64,000 nt of DNA. It comes from Noviherbaspirillum_A sp047237965 (lineage in GTDB: Bacteria; Pseudomonadota; Gammaproteobacteria; Burkholderiales; Burkholderiaceae_D). The translations under genes were made by a program, and so were the position numbers. The stretch lies in the NCBI RefSeq assembly GCF_047237965.1, contig NZ_JBDFLX010000001.1, positions 1,116,001 to 1,180,000 of the forward strand, written 5' to 3'. Every line of letters begins with the position of its first letter. The first letter of the stretch is position 1. Positions 19,652 through 28,723 of the stretch are shown here, in pieces. Below the pieces are notes generated by a model, which saw only the letters and a list, made by a program, of their open reading frames with translations, did not search any database and was not told the origin of the DNA.

Positions 19652-20631
19652 TTTCCTTTCGTGGCTTCGGGATTCAAGAGATTGGGTGGCACGGCGCCCG
19701 TGAGCGCCGCGATCAGGTTGTCAGCAGCGCAGTTGGCCATGGCCAGCCGTGTCGCGACCGACGCGCTGGCGATGTGCGGCGTGAGCACCACGTTGGTCAG
19801 TGTCAAAAAATCCGGGTTGAGTGCCGGCTCGTTCTCGTACACATCCAGGCCGGCCGCGGCAATGCGGCGCTCGCGCAGCGCGCGGATCAGCGCGGCATCG
19901 TCGACGATGCCGCCCCGCGCAATATTGACCAGCACGGCCGTCGGCTTCATCAGCGCGATTTCCGCTTCGCCTATGGTGTGATGCAGCGCCGGGCTGTAGG
20001 GCAGCACCAGCACCACGTGGTCGGCCTCGCGCAGCAATTCCTCGCGGCCGACATAACGCGCATGGTTGGCCTGCGCCTCCAGTTCCGGCGCCAGGCGCGA
20101 GCGGTTGTGGTAGATCACCTGCATGCCAAAGCCGGTCGAGCGGCGTGCAATCGCCTGCCCGATCCGGCCCATGCCGATGATGCCCAGCGTGGCGCCATGC
20201 AGATCGGCGCCGACAAAGCTGTCGTAGCGCCATTTCTGCCATTTCCCGTCACGCAGCCACTGCTCGGCTTCGGTGATGCGGCGGGCCGCGGCCATCAGCA
20301 GCGCCCAGCCGAAATCGGCCGTGGTTTCATTGAGCACGTCGGGCGTGTTGGTCACGACCACGCCGGCGCGGCTGGCGGCGTCGACGTCGATATTGTTATA
20401 GCCGACCGCCATGTTGCAGACCGCCTTCAACTGCGGGCAGGATGCCAGCAGCGCCTGGTCGACCCTTTCGCTCAGCGTGGAGAACATGCCGTCCTTGCCC
20501 TGCAGCCGGGACGCCAGTTCGTCGGCGGTGTAGACCTTGTCTTCCTGGTTGTCTTCCACATCGAAATGCTGGCGCAGCCGTTCGATCACCTCGGGGAAGA
20601 CTGCGCGTGCGACGAGTATGCTGGGTTTCAT
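19648..20631 (-). CDS. D-2-hydroxyacid dehydrogenase (glyoxylate/hydroxypyruvate reductase type)
   Basis: The 327-residue NAD(P)-dependent enzyme reduces 2-oxoacids such as glyoxylate or hydroxypyruvate. The nucleotide-binding motif is GIIGMGRIGQAIA (residues about 149-161). The catalytic Arg (NIARGGIVDD), Glu (YENEP) and His (TPHIAS) are all present. Resemblance is closest to GhrB/2-ketogluconate reductases, but the substrate cannot be settled from sequence. It lies six bases downstream of the antiporter gene and overlaps the PHA-family gene, so the three form a minus-strand operon. Confidence 0.88.
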   Translation of the reverse strand: MKPSILVARAVFPEVIERLRQHFDVEDNQEDKVYTADELASRLQGKDGMFSTLSERVDQALLASCPQLKAVCNMAVGYNNIDVDAASRAGVVVTNTPDVLNETTADFGWALLMAAARRITEAEQWLRDGKWQKWRYDSFVGADLHGATLGIIGMGRIGQAIARRSTGFGMQVIYHNRSRLAPELEAQANHARYVGREELLREADHVVLVLPYSPALHHTIGEAEIALMKPTAVLVNIARGGIVDDAALIRALRERRIAAAGLDVYENEPALNPDFLTLTNVVLTPHIASASVATRLAMANCAADNLIAALTGAVPPNLLNPEATKGK

Positions 20632-20637
20632 GGTGGC

Positions 20638-22050
20638 TTATCCGCGAAAGAAAATGAATGTCATCAGGATGAACAGCGGGATCAGGATCGCGCAAGACCA
20701 TCCCATGTAGCCGAAGAAGGATGGCATCCTGATGCCGCGCTCCTCGGCGATGGCCTTGACCATCATGTTCGGCGCATTGCCGATATAGCTGTTGGCGCCC
20801 ATGAATACGGCGCCGCAGGAAATCGCCGCCAGCGTCGAGGCGAAGGTGGTCATCAGATGCTGCGGGTCGCCGCCGGCGGTGTTGAAGAACACCAGGTAGG
20901 TAGGCGCATTGTCGAGGAAGGAAGACAGCAGCCCGGTGGCCCAGAAGTACATGCTGTCGATCGGCTGCCCCGAAGCACCTGTCACGGCCTGCACCACGGC
21001 GCCGAACGCGCCCGCCTCGCCGGCGCGCAGCATGGCGATGACCGGAATGATGGTGATGAAGATGCCGGCAAAGAGCTTGCCCACTTCCAGTATCGGCCCC
21101 CAGGAAAACTCGTTGCCGGCACGGGCAGCCGCCGGCGTGACGGCGAGGGAAACCAGAATCACCACCACCAGCGCGATGTCACGCATCAGGTTTTGCAGCG
21201 CCACCGGCGTTCCCATGACGTCGAACTCGATGCCAGGCTTCCAGAAGCCGCTCATCAGCACCAGCGCCACCACCACGCCGAGCAGGATGAAGTTGACTTT
21301 ACCCTCGAACCAGATGCCGCTGTCAGGCGTTGGATCGACTGGCAGGACCTCCTCGCGCCTGTGGAAGTAATAGCTGTCGAGCACATAGAAGATCACCAGC
21401 AGCGCCACGCACAGGAAAGCGGTCTCGGGAAAGATATTCCTGAAGGTCCAGAAAAAATCCACGCCTTTGAGGAAGCCGAGAAACAGCGGCGGGTCACCCA
21501 GGGGCGTGAGCGAGCCGCCGGCGTTGGCGACCAGGAAAATGAAGAACACCACGATATGCGCCGCATGCTTGCGGTTGTCATTGGCGCGGATCAGCGGCCG
21601 TATCATCAGCATGGCCGCGCCGGTGGTTCCCATGAAGCTGGCCAGCACGGTGCCGATCGCCAGTATCGCGGTGTTGAGCCGCGGCGTGCCGTGCAAGTTG
21701 CCGCGCACGCAAATGCCGCCGGCCACCACGAACAGCGCGGTGATCAGGATGATGAAGGGAATGAATTCAGCCAGGAAGGCATGCACGGCGCCCGCCACCG
21801 CAGTGGACGGGCCGAGGAAGACTGCGCAGGGCAGCAGGAAGGCCAGCGACCACGCGGCGGCCAGCTTGCCGAAATGGCGATGCCAGAATTGCGGCACCAG
21901 CAAGGGACACAGCGCGATCGACAGCAGCAGGCCGGCGAAGGGAAGGCCCCACCATCCGGATAAACTGGCGCCGTTCAGGTCTGCCGCCGACGCAACCGCC
22001 GGCGCCAACAGCATGAAAAGGACCACGCCGACGCTGGTTTTGTTTTGCAT
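20638..22050 (-). CDS. Na+/H+ antiporter (NhaD/ion-transporter superfamily)
   Basis: The 470-residue integral membrane protein starts with a signal-like segment and has about twelve hydrophobic stretches. Motifs GTTGAAMLMIRPLI, ANAGGSLTPLGDPPLFLGFL and SSFLDNAPTYLVFFNTAGG mark the NhaD-type sodium/proton antiporter group of the ion transporter superfamily. The expected role is sodium and pH homeostasis at the inner membrane. It is the first gene of a minus-strand operon and is divergent from fdxA. Confidence 0.85.
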   Translation of the reverse strand: MQNKTSVGVVLFMLLAPAVASAADLNGASLSGWWGLPFAGLLLSIALCPLLVPQFWHRHFGKLAAAWSLAFLLPCAVFLGPSTAVAGAVHAFLAEFIPFIILITALFVVAGGICVRGNLHGTPRLNTAILAIGTVLASFMGTTGAAMLMIRPLIRANDNRKHAAHIVVFFIFLVANAGGSLTPLGDPPLFLGFLKGVDFFWTFRNIFPETAFLCVALLVIFYVLDSYYFHRREEVLPVDPTPDSGIWFEGKVNFILLGVVVALVLMSGFWKPGIEFDVMGTPVALQNLMRDIALVVVILVSLAVTPAAARAGNEFSWGPILEVGKLFAGIFITIIPVIAMLRAGEAGAFGAVVQAVTGASGQPIDSMYFWATGLLSSFLDNAPTYLVFFNTAGGDPQHLMTTFASTLAAISCGAVFMGANSYIGNAPNMMVKAIAEERGIRMPSFFGYMGWSCAILIPLFILMTFIFFRG

Positions 22051-22197
22051 TTATTCTCCCCGTCTTTTAAAAAGCGCGGCCATTCTAGCTTGGAAAGGCT
22101 GATGCACGACAGGCAATGGCACAAGCGCAATAACGCCGCGCAGGCGGATCGCCAAAGCGGACGGTATTTGCTTATGCCAATTCCGTATAACCGCGGT

Positions 22198-22226
22198 TTG
22201 TGAGAAAGCCTGATTTGTCTTAAAAT
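22198..22226 (+). promoter_or_regulatory. Putative sigma-70 promoter of fdxA
   Basis: TTGTGA (22198-22203) and TAAAAT (22221-22226) are separated by 17 bases, in an AT-rich patch between the divergent antiporter gene and fdxA. Start would fall near 22233, giving a leader of about 105 bases. Confidence 0.45.
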
Positions 22227-22337
22227 ACAAGGCTTTCCCAAGGGTTATGCCTTCTCTCGCCGCCGATTTCAGCGTTATTCGCCTCGGAGCCGTTTGCATA
22301 AACCCGGCACTTCCGCTTTTTTACAGATAGGACTGTT

Positions 22338-22661
22338 ATGACCCACGTTGTGACCGAATCCTGCATCCGCTGCCGTTATACGGACTGCGTTGATGTATGC
22401 CCGGTAGATTGCTTCCGCGAAGGCCCGAATTTCCTCGCGATCGACCCGGATGAATGCATTGACTGCGCCGTGTGCGTCGCCGAATGCCCGGTCAATGCGA
22501 TCTATGCCGAGGAAGACGTCCCGGCGGACCAGCAGCAATTCATCAAGCTCAATGTCGACCTGGCGCGCAAGTGGCCGTCCATCACCAAGACCAAGCCGGC
22601 GCTCCCGGAAGCCGAGGAATTCAAGGACGTCGCCGACAAGCTGAAGTATCTGGAGCACTGA
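22338..22661 (+). CDS. fdxA: Ferredoxin FdxA (7Fe type)
   Basis: The 107-residue protein is a seven-iron ferredoxin carrying one [3Fe-4S] and one [4Fe-4S] cluster. The Cys pattern is visible in ESCIRCRYTDCVDVCPVDC and CIDCAVCVAECPVNAI. The long C-terminal tail (WPSITKTKPALPEAEEF) is typical of FdxA. It transfers electrons in the cytoplasm. The next gene, a ferredoxin-NADP reductase, is a likely redox partner, though 139 bases separate them. Confidence 0.95.
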   Translation: MTHVVTESCIRCRYTDCVDVCPVDCFREGPNFLAIDPDECIDCAVCVAECPVNAIYAEEDVPADQQQFIKLNVDLARKWPSITKTKPALPEAEEFKDVADKLKYLEH

Positions 22662-22800
22662 GGCCGGCAAGACCTGCGCCCCGCGCTTGATAGCGCCACG
22701 CAACGCCCGCCCTTCGCCGCCGGCCTGGCCGGCGCGCCCGCTACTGCGGCTCGGTCCGCCCTACTAGCCTATTCACAAGAAACAGGAATCTGACAGTCGT

Positions 22801-23898
22801 ATGGAAAACACCGCTGACTCATCCACCTCCAGCCAGAATGCCGCGCAGGCCGTGCCGCGCGAGCCGATCGAAGCCGATGCCGTCATCATCGGCGCCGGCC
22901 CGGTCGGGCTGTTCCAGGTGTTCGAACTTGGCCTGCTCGAAATCAAGGCGCATGTAATCGATTCGCTCACTGCGGTGGGCGGCCAGTGCGTGGAGCTGTA
23001 TCCCGACAAGCCTATCTACGACATCCCGGCCGTGCCCGTCTGCACCGGTCAGGAACTGACCGACAACCTGCTCAAGCAGATCGAGCCGTTCGAGCCGACC
23101 TTCCATCTGGGCCAGGAAGTCACCGTGGTCGAGCGGCGCGACGACCATCGCTTCAATGTCGAGACCACCGCCGGCACCCGCTTCATCACCAAGACGATCT
23201 TCATCGCTGCTGGCGTGGGTTCCTTCCAGCCGCGCACACTGAAGGTGGAAGGCATCGAGCAGTTCGACAATTCCCAGTTGTTCTACCGCGTCCGCGATCC
23301 GGCCAAGTTCGAAGGCAAGAACCTCGTAATCTGCGGCGGCGGCGACTCCGCGCTGGACTGGGCGCTCAACCTGGCCGGCAAGGCCGAGTCGGTCGTGCTG
23401 CTGCACCGCCGCGACGAATTCCGCGCTGCGCCAGCCTCCGTCGCGAAGATGAAGGACATGTGCGAAAACTATGAAATGCAGTTGCTCATAGGCCAGGTTA
23501 CCGGCTACGAAACCGAAGGCGACAAGCTGGCCGGCATCAAGGTCACCGGCGCCGACGGCGTTACGCGCCGCCTGCCGCTGGACCACCTGCTGGTGTTCTT
23601 CGGCCTGTCGCCGAAGCTCGGACCGATCGCGGAATGGGGTCTGGACATCGAGCGCAAGCAACTGAAGGTCGGCACCGAGCGGTTTGAAACCAATGTGCCG
23701 GGCATCTTCGCGGTGGGCGACATCAATACCTATCCGGGCAAGAAGAAGCTGATCCTGTCCGGCTTCCATGAAGCGGCCCTGGCGGCATTTGCTGCTGCGC
23801 CCTACATCTTCCCGGAAAAGAAAATTCACATGCAGTACACGACGACGTCGCCGAAGCTGCATAAAATCCTGGGCGTCGAGACGCCGGTATTCGACTGA
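22801..23898 (+). CDS. Ferredoxin--NADP+ reductase (thioredoxin-reductase-like type)
   Basis: This 365-residue flavoenzyme moves electrons between NADPH and ferredoxin. It has the FAD-binding VIIGAGPVGLFQ (residues about 29-40), VGGQCVELYPDKPIYDIPA, which is diagnostic for the TrxR-like FNR group, and the NADPH motif ICGGGDSALDWA. There is no CxxC redox pair, so it is not a thioredoxin reductase. A C-terminal extension (KIHMQYTTTSPKLHKILGV) also fits FNR. Placement after fdxA supports a shared pathway. Confidence 0.93.
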   Translation: MENTADSSTSSQNAAQAVPREPIEADAVIIGAGPVGLFQVFELGLLEIKAHVIDSLTAVGGQCVELYPDKPIYDIPAVPVCTGQELTDNLLKQIEPFEPTFHLGQEVTVVERRDDHRFNVETTAGTRFITKTIFIAAGVGSFQPRTLKVEGIEQFDNSQLFYRVRDPAKFEGKNLVICGGGDSALDWALNLAGKAESVVLLHRRDEFRAAPASVAKMKDMCENYEMQLLIGQVTGYETEGDKLAGIKVTGADGVTRRLPLDHLLVFFGLSPKLGPIAEWGLDIERKQLKVGTERFETNVPGIFAVGDINTYPGKKKLILSGFHEAALAAFAAAPYIFPEKKIHMQYTTTSPKLHKILGVETPVFD

Positions 23899-23932
23899 CA
23901 AGCTTCTCGACGAAAACTGCGTTTTACATGCG

Positions 23933-23966
23933 ACACCCCACGCCATGCGTGGGGTGTTTCTTTTTT
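23933..23966 (+). terminator. Intrinsic terminator after the ferredoxin reductase gene
   Basis: ACACCCCACGC (23933-23943) pairs perfectly with GCGTGGGGTGT (23947-23957) across a three-base loop, followed by TTCTTTTTT. Confidence 0.9.
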
Positions 23967-24306
23967 GCGACGGCAAACGATGGCGTTTTGTAGTGCATCA
24001 ACAAATGACGGACAGTTGGAATTATCTTATGACTAGTCGTTAAACGCACAGCGTGGTGTCGAAAATTTGCGAACGGACGTGCGCCAACGAACCTAAGGAT
24101 GCCAGTTAAATTGATTACGATGCACTCAGGATAGTGAATCCTAAACGTAACTGGTGCATTGGTTACATATTGCCAATGCAATGCAGCCAATTGCCGCCAT
24201 ATTAGAAGCAGGCGAAATATATTACATACTAGCCGGGTTATTGGTTATGATGCGCCTAGGAAATAGACGAAGTAAACATCGTCTAGTAGCGCCGGAAAGG
24301 GACACC
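23967..24306 (+). other. AT-rich leader before the PHA depolymerase gene, no gene seen
   Basis: These 340 bases are clearly more AT-rich than the surroundings. The depolymerase frame stays open back to 24154, but the extra residues do not resemble the family. A small inverted repeat AGACG...CGTCT lies at about 24267-24285. I see several weak promoter-like pairs but none good enough to call. Confidence 0.4.
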
Positions 24307-25536
24307 ATGCTTTATCAATTCCATGAAATAAACCGCACCCTGCTCAATCCGCTGGTTCAGTGGGCTGAAGCGACATCCAAACTGTTCAGCAATCCGGTGT
24401 CGCCACTCGCGCATACCCCGTTCTCGCAGCGGATAGCAGCTGGCTACGAACTGATGTACCGGCTCGGCAAGGATTATGAAAAGCCGCCCTTCGGCATTAC
24501 CACCACGGTAGTGAACGGCAAGGAAGTGCCGATCCTGGAACAGGTCGCGGTCAATAAGCCGTTCTGCCGGCTGCTGCATTTCAAGAAGGATTTCCCGGCC
24601 GGTGGCGCTGTGGAGCAGCCGACAGTATTGCTGGTCGCGCCCCTGTCCGGCCATCACTCCACGCTGCTGCGCGAAACCGTGCGCGAGCTTGTGAAGCAGC
24701 ATGACGTCTATATCACCGACTGGACCGATGCGCGCATGGTGCCGGTATCGGAAGGCCCGTTCCACCTGCACGACTATATCTACTACGTGCAGGACTTCAT
24801 CCGCACGCTGGGGCCGGAAGTGCATGTGATTTCGGTCTGCCAGCCTACGGTGCCGGTACTGGCCGCCATTGCCCTGATGGCTACGGCCAAGGACCCCAGC
24901 CTGCCAAAGACCATGACCATGATGGGCGGTCCGATCGATCCGCGCCGCTCCCCGACCGAGGTCAACAACCTGGCAACCGAAAAGCCGTTCTCCTGGTTCG
25001 AGAACAATGTGATCTATTCGGTGCCGCCCACTTACCCGGCGTTCGGCCGCAAGGTCTATCCCGGCTTCCTGCAGCATGCCGGCTTCGTTGCAATGAACCC
25101 GCAGCGTCATGCGCAAAGCCACTGGGACTTCTACATGCATCTGCGCGCCGGCGACCATGATTCGGCCGAGGAGCACCGCAAGTTCTACGATGAATACAAT
25201 GCCGTGCTCGACATGCCGGCGGAGTATTACCTCGAAACCATCAAGACGGTTTTCCAGGACCACTGCCTGCCGCGCGGCGTGTGGGAAGTCGAGGGCAAGC
25301 TGGTTCGTCCGCAGGACATCGAGTCGGTTGCGCTGTTCACGATCGAAGGCGAGCTCGACGATATTTCGGGCTCGGGCCAGACCGAAGCGGCGCATGATCT
25401 GTGCAGCAGCATTCCGGCCGGGAAGAAGCAGCACTTCGTGGCGCCGAAATGCGGCCATTACGGCATTTTCTCTGGCCGCCGCTGGCGCGAGATGGTTGCT
25501 CCCAAGATCGCTGACTTCATCCGCGCGCACGCCTGA
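24307..25536 (+). CDS. phaZ: Intracellular polyhydroxyalkanoate depolymerase
   Basis: The 409-residue enzyme degrades native PHA granules inside the cell. It belongs to the PhaZ1 group in which Cys replaces the usual nucleophilic Ser: Cys178 lies in VISVCQPTVPV. The other triad members are visible as Asp in EGELDDISG and His in PKCGHYGIF. The ATG at 24307 gives the conserved start MLYQFHEINRTLL; a longer frame upstream is rejected. A strong terminator follows. Confidence 0.92.
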   Translation: MLYQFHEINRTLLNPLVQWAEATSKLFSNPVSPLAHTPFSQRIAAGYELMYRLGKDYEKPPFGITTTVVNGKEVPILEQVAVNKPFCRLLHFKKDFPAGGAVEQPTVLLVAPLSGHHSTLLRETVRELVKQHDVYITDWTDARMVPVSEGPFHLHDYIYYVQDFIRTLGPEVHVISVCQPTVPVLAAIALMATAKDPSLPKTMTMMGGPIDPRRSPTEVNNLATEKPFSWFENNVIYSVPPTYPAFGRKVYPGFLQHAGFVAMNPQRHAQSHWDFYMHLRAGDHDSAEEHRKFYDEYNAVLDMPAEYYLETIKTVFQDHCLPRGVWEVEGKLVRPQDIESVALFTIEGELDDISGSGQTEAAHDLCSSIPAGKKQHFVAPKCGHYGIFSGRRWREMVAPKIADFIRAHA

Positions 25537-25555
25537 ACAAGGTTTGCCCGACCAG

Positions 25556-25584
25556 GCCGCCCGCTTTACACCGGGCGGCTTTTT
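25556..25584 (+). terminator. Intrinsic terminator after phaZ
   Basis: GCCGCCCG (25556-25563) pairs with CGGGCGGC (25572-25579), followed by TTTTT. Confidence 0.88.
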
Positions 25585-25622
25585 CATTTGTGGCAGCCGA
25601 TGTTGTCCGGGATAATGGCGGG

Positions 25623-26333
25623 ATGCCCGAAACACACACCATGAATCCCTCAGCAAGCATGCTCGCGGACCAGCTCGAAGACCTGCTGCCGCAAACCCAG
25701 TGCACCAAATGCGGCTATCCGGACTGCCGCGCCTATGCGGTTGCCATCGCCAATGGCGAAGCGCTTTACAACCAGTGTCCGCCGGGTGGCGCGCAGGGCG
25801 TCGCGCGGCTGGCCACGCTGCTGGGCAAGCCTGTCATCCCGCTGAACCCGGTCAATGGGAACGAACGTCCTCGCCCGGTCGCCGTGATCGATGAATCCCT
25901 GTGCATAGGCTGCACTCTCTGCATACAGGCCTGCCCGGTCGACGCCATCGTCGGCGCGGCCAAGCAGATGCACACCGTATTGCCGCAGCTATGCACCGGC
26001 TGCGACCTGTGCGTGCCGCCCTGCCCGGTCGACTGCATCGCCATGGTCGAGGTCACGCCCGGCCGCACCGGCTGGGATGCCTGGTCGCAGCCGGACGCCG
26101 ATGCGGCGCGGACGCGTTATGCGGCGCGCGGCGAGCGCCTGCAACGGGAACGCGAGGAAAACGATGCGCGGCTGGCCGCCAAGGCCGCCGCCAAGCTGCG
26201 CGAGGTGGAAGCGCAATCCGCCGCCACGCCGGATGAACAGGCCGAGCAGCAACGCAAGAAGGCCATCATCGCGGCAGCCATCGAGCGGGCCCGCATCAAG
26301 AAGGAAGAGATGGCCGCGCGGAGCAAGGCATGA
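25623..26333 (+). CDS. rsxB: Electron transport complex subunit RsxB/RnfB-like ferredoxin
   Basis: A protein of about 236 residues with an N-terminal Fe-S cluster domain (QCTKCGYPDCRAYA, then a Cys in YNQCPPGG) and two [4Fe-4S] ferredoxin motifs (CIGCTLCIQACPVD and CTGCDLCVPPCPVDC). A charged helical C-terminal tail follows. The N-terminal membrane anchor of classical RnfB is missing and no other rnf genes are nearby. Starts at 25623, 25641 and 25659 are all possible. It overlaps nth by four bases, suggesting it may serve iron-sulfur or electron supply for Nth; this is inference. Confidence 0.88.
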   Translation: MPETHTMNPSASMLADQLEDLLPQTQCTKCGYPDCRAYAVAIANGEALYNQCPPGGAQGVARLATLLGKPVIPLNPVNGNERPRPVAVIDESLCIGCTLCIQACPVDAIVGAAKQMHTVLPQLCTGCDLCVPPCPVDCIAMVEVTPGRTGWDAWSQPDADAARTRYAARGERLQREREENDARLAAKAAAKLREVEAQSAATPDEQAEQQRKKAIIAAAIERARIKKEEMAARSKA

Positions 26334-26980
26334 ACAATCTGAAACGCTATGCAATTTTCAGCCGCTTCCAGCATGCGAACCCGCACCCTACCACCGAGCT
26401 GGAGTACACCACGCCATTCGAACTGCTGATCGCGGTGATCCTGTCGGCGCAGGCGACCGATGTCTCGGTCAACAAGGCGATGCGCAAGCTGTTTCCCGTT
26501 GCGAATACGCCGGCGCAGATCCATGCGCTCGGCGTGGATGGACTGATCCCCTACATCCAAACCATCGGCCTGTACCGCAACAAGGCGAAGAACGTGATCG
26601 AGACCTGCCGCATGCTGGTCGAACTCCACGGCGGCGAAGTGCCGCGCAACCGCGAAGCGCTGGAGGCATTGCCGGGCGTGGGCCGCAAGACCGCGAACGT
26701 CATTCTCAACACGGCCTTCGGCGAGATTGCAATCGCGGTGGACACCCATATATTCCGGGTATCCAACCGCACAGGCATCGCCCCAGGCAAGAATGTGGAC
26801 GAAGTCGAGAAGAAGCTGATGAAGTTCGTGCCGCCCGAATTCCGGATGGACGCCCATCACTGGCTGATCCTGCACGGCCGCTACACCTGCATGGCGCGCA
26901 ATCCGCAATGCTGGAACTGCATGATCGCCGACCTGTGCGAGTACAAGATGAAGACACCGCGTCCCGACAAGGCTGTCTGA
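26330..26980 (+). CDS. nth: Endonuclease III (Nth)
   Basis: The 216-residue base-excision repair glycosylase/AP lyase removes oxidised pyrimidines. The helix-hairpin-helix LPGVGRKTANVILN contains the catalytic Lys, and the catalytic Asp is in AVDTHIFRVSNR. The C-terminal [4Fe-4S] motif C-x6-C-x2-C-x5-C is intact (CMARNPQCWNCMIADLC). Length equals the family norm. The start overlaps the rsxB stop (ATGA). Confidence 0.97.
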   Translation: MNNLKRYAIFSRFQHANPHPTTELEYTTPFELLIAVILSAQATDVSVNKAMRKLFPVANTPAQIHALGVDGLIPYIQTIGLYRNKAKNVIETCRMLVELHGGEVPRNREALEALPGVGRKTANVILNTAFGEIAIAVDTHIFRVSNRTGIAPGKNVDEVEKKLMKFVPPEFRMDAHHWLILHGRYTCMARNPQCWNCMIADLCEYKMKTPRPDKAV

Positions 26981-27021
26981 TTCGCGCTGACCTTCAACCG
27001 CTGACCACTACAGGCAAACCC

Positions 27022-27453
27022 ATGTTCAATCCTTCGCAGCACGATGTCCGCCGGTTCTTTTGCGAGGCTTACCGCAAGGACGGCGCCAGGGAAATCCTTA
27101 CGCCGCTGGAGGCCGTCGCCCGCGACTGGATCGTCCAGCATCCGGAATACGCCGGCGACCTGGGCGACCTGGAACAGGCCCTCGCGTCCGACTACGGCGT
27201 CGAGCGCGGGCAGGCCAATCCCTTCCTGCACCTGTCCATGCACCTGTCGATTGCGGAGCAGATTTCCGTCGACCAGCCGCCAGGCATACGCGAAGCGGCG
27301 CGCGCGCTGACCCAGCGCCTGGGTTCGGAGCATGAGGCGCATCATGAAATCATGGAGTGCCTGGGGCAGATGATCTGGAATTCCCAGCGCAACGGCCTGC
27401 CGCCGGATGGTGCCGCTTACCTGGAATGCGTGCGGCAACGCGCGGGACGCTAG
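27022..27453 (+). CDS. DUF1841 family protein
   Basis: The 143-residue protein starts MFNPSQHDVRRFFCEAY and contains NPFLHLSMHLSIAEQ and HEIMECLGQMIWNSQR, the conserved blocks of DUF1841. The family is widespread in betaproteobacteria and has no known function. It lies 41 bases after nth on the same strand and may share its transcript. A terminator hairpin follows. Confidence 0.85.
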   Translation: MFNPSQHDVRRFFCEAYRKDGAREILTPLEAVARDWIVQHPEYAGDLGDLEQALASDYGVERGQANPFLHLSMHLSIAEQISVDQPPGIREAARALTQRLGSEHEAHHEIMECLGQMIWNSQRNGLPPDGAAYLECVRQRAGR

Positions 27454-27494
27454 AGCGCTCTGCTCTTCAAGACGTGCCGACGACGCACCATAAA

Positions 27495-27524
27495 TAAAAA
27501 AGCCACCTTGCGGTGGCCTTGTTT
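27495..27524. terminator. Bidirectional terminator between DUF1841 and cytochrome genes
   Basis: GCCACC-TTGC-GGTGGC (27502-27517) is flanked by an A-run on the left and CTTGTTT on the right, so it can act in both directions between two convergent genes. Confidence 0.8.
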
Positions 27525-27548
27525 CATCTGTGATGCAGGCAGTGCTTG

Positions 27549-27899
27549 TTACTTTCGCAGCACCAGCGAGCCCGGCAGGCTGTTCAGGTATGCCGCGATA
27601 TTGGTGATGTCCTGGCGCGACAATGGCTTGGCCTGGGCCGCCATGATCGCATTGCCGCGGCCGTTGGCGCCATCGGCGCCGCGCTGGTAAGCCACCAGCG
27701 CATGCTCGAGGTAATCGCGGTGCTGGCCAGCCAGCTTCGGATAACCGGGGTCGATCGGCGTGTTGTAGTCCTTGCCGTGGCAGGAGGCGCAGTTGTACTT
27801 CTCGGTGGCAGCCTTGCCGGCGGAGATGTCGCCGGCTGCATGCGCCGACAGCGACAGCGCGGACAACGCGATGAAGGAGGATATGGCGAATGATTTCAT
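27549..27899 (-). CDS. Small periplasmic cytochrome c
   Basis: The 116-residue product has a cleavable signal peptide (MKSFAISSFIALSALSLSAHAAG) and one covalent heme site NCASCHG. The distal Met ligand is probably in AIMAAQAKPLS. It resembles class I cytochromes c4/c553 halves and should carry electrons in the periplasm. The ATG at 27899 is chosen for the signal peptide; the longer frame overlaps the next gene and is rejected. It is the downstream partner of a second cytochrome gene. Confidence 0.9.
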   Translation of the reverse strand: MKSFAISSFIALSALSLSAHAAGDISAGKAATEKYNCASCHGKDYNTPIDPGYPKLAGQHRDYLEHALVAYQRGADGANGRGNAIMAAQAKPLSRQDITNIAAYLNSLPGSLVLRK

Positions 27900-27909
27900 C
27901 GTGGCTCCC

Positions 27910-28230
27910 TTATTTCTGCTGCGCGTAATAGGCAGCGACGTCGGCGATGTCCTGGTCCGACAGGCTGGCGGCGATGCCGCGCATGGTGGGATGCTTGCGC
28001 TCGCCTTTCTTGTACGCGTTGAGCGCATTCTCGATGTACTTTGCCGACTGGCCGCCCAGCATGGGCACCTGGTACACCTCGGGGAACGATGCCTTGTAGC
28101 CTGGAATGCCGTGGCAACCGATACAGTTTGCAACCTTGTTTTCTGCCGTTGTCGTACTGCCTTTCGCGTCCGCGGCTGCGGCGATCTGGGCAATACCCGC
28201 AAGCGCGAGAAATGCTAGTAGTTTTTTCAT
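27910..28230 (-). CDS. Small periplasmic cytochrome c
   Basis: The 106-residue product begins with a signal peptide (MKKLLAFLALAGIAQIAAA) and has one heme motif NCIGCHG. A Met in HPTMRGIAASLSD is the likely sixth ligand. The gene is ten bases upstream of another small cytochrome c gene of the same layout, so the pair may work as a two-part c4-like carrier. Sequence similarity between the two is moderate, which suggests an old duplication. Confidence 0.9.
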   Translation of the reverse strand: MKKLLAFLALAGIAQIAAAADAKGSTTTAENKVANCIGCHGIPGYKASFPEVYQVPMLGGQSAKYIENALNAYKKGERKHPTMRGIAASLSDQDIADVAAYYAQQK

Positions 28231-28723
28231 GGTAGCTGGGTAGTTAACGCGAAACTGGCCGGCGCTGGAGAAAATATCCTTGCTTCGACGCACCGAGATG
28301 GATAACAAAATGTTGCCTGTCATGCCAAAACCGCTCGATTCTACCCGAAGAGTTTGGCAGCGTCCACGCTGTATCAACATGGTGCGCCGCAGGAAAAAGC
28401 CATGGCGCGACGGGCGCAAACCGGCTGGCGGCACATGTCTCTCATGCGCTGTCGTGCCCATGCGCCAGCGCTGAAACGGCGACTGCCAACCTCCCCCGGC
28501 CGACCTCTCCTATAATGGCCGGCATAAAAACGACATCATGGAGACAGCTGCATGCAGCCACCCATACCGCCACGCCCCGCAGGGCCGCGGTCCTCACCGC
28601 TTGCCCCGCCATACTTCCACCGCACTGCCAGGCCAGACCCGGGGCACCAGAAACAAAGGGAGCAATGGGAGCAATGGGAGCAACGGCATGGCGCCTGAAC
28701 AGGCCGGCACACGATCCGCCATC
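28231..28723. other. Intergenic region between divergent cytochrome and MFS genes
   Basis: No credible gene is seen in these 490 bases. A perfect -10 hexamer TATAAT (28511-28516) faces the MFS pseudogene. Just before the MFS start is a nine-base repeat GGGAGCAAT/GGGAGCAAT/GGGAGCAAC (28658-28684), which would encode Gly-Ser-Asn repeats if translation began upstream. Confidence 0.5.
28511..28516 (+). promoter_or_regulatory. Possible -10 element upstream of the MFS pseudogene
   Basis: TATAAT matches the sigma-70 consensus perfectly, but no good -35 hexamer is found at 16-18 bases, so the promoter call is weak. Confidence 0.3.

Noticed and set aside
28538..28723. Upstream extension of the MFS gene encoding Gly-Ser-Asn repeats
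   Set aside because: The extra 62 residues come from a nine-base tandem repeat and are unlike MFS N-termini; ATG 28724 fits the family.
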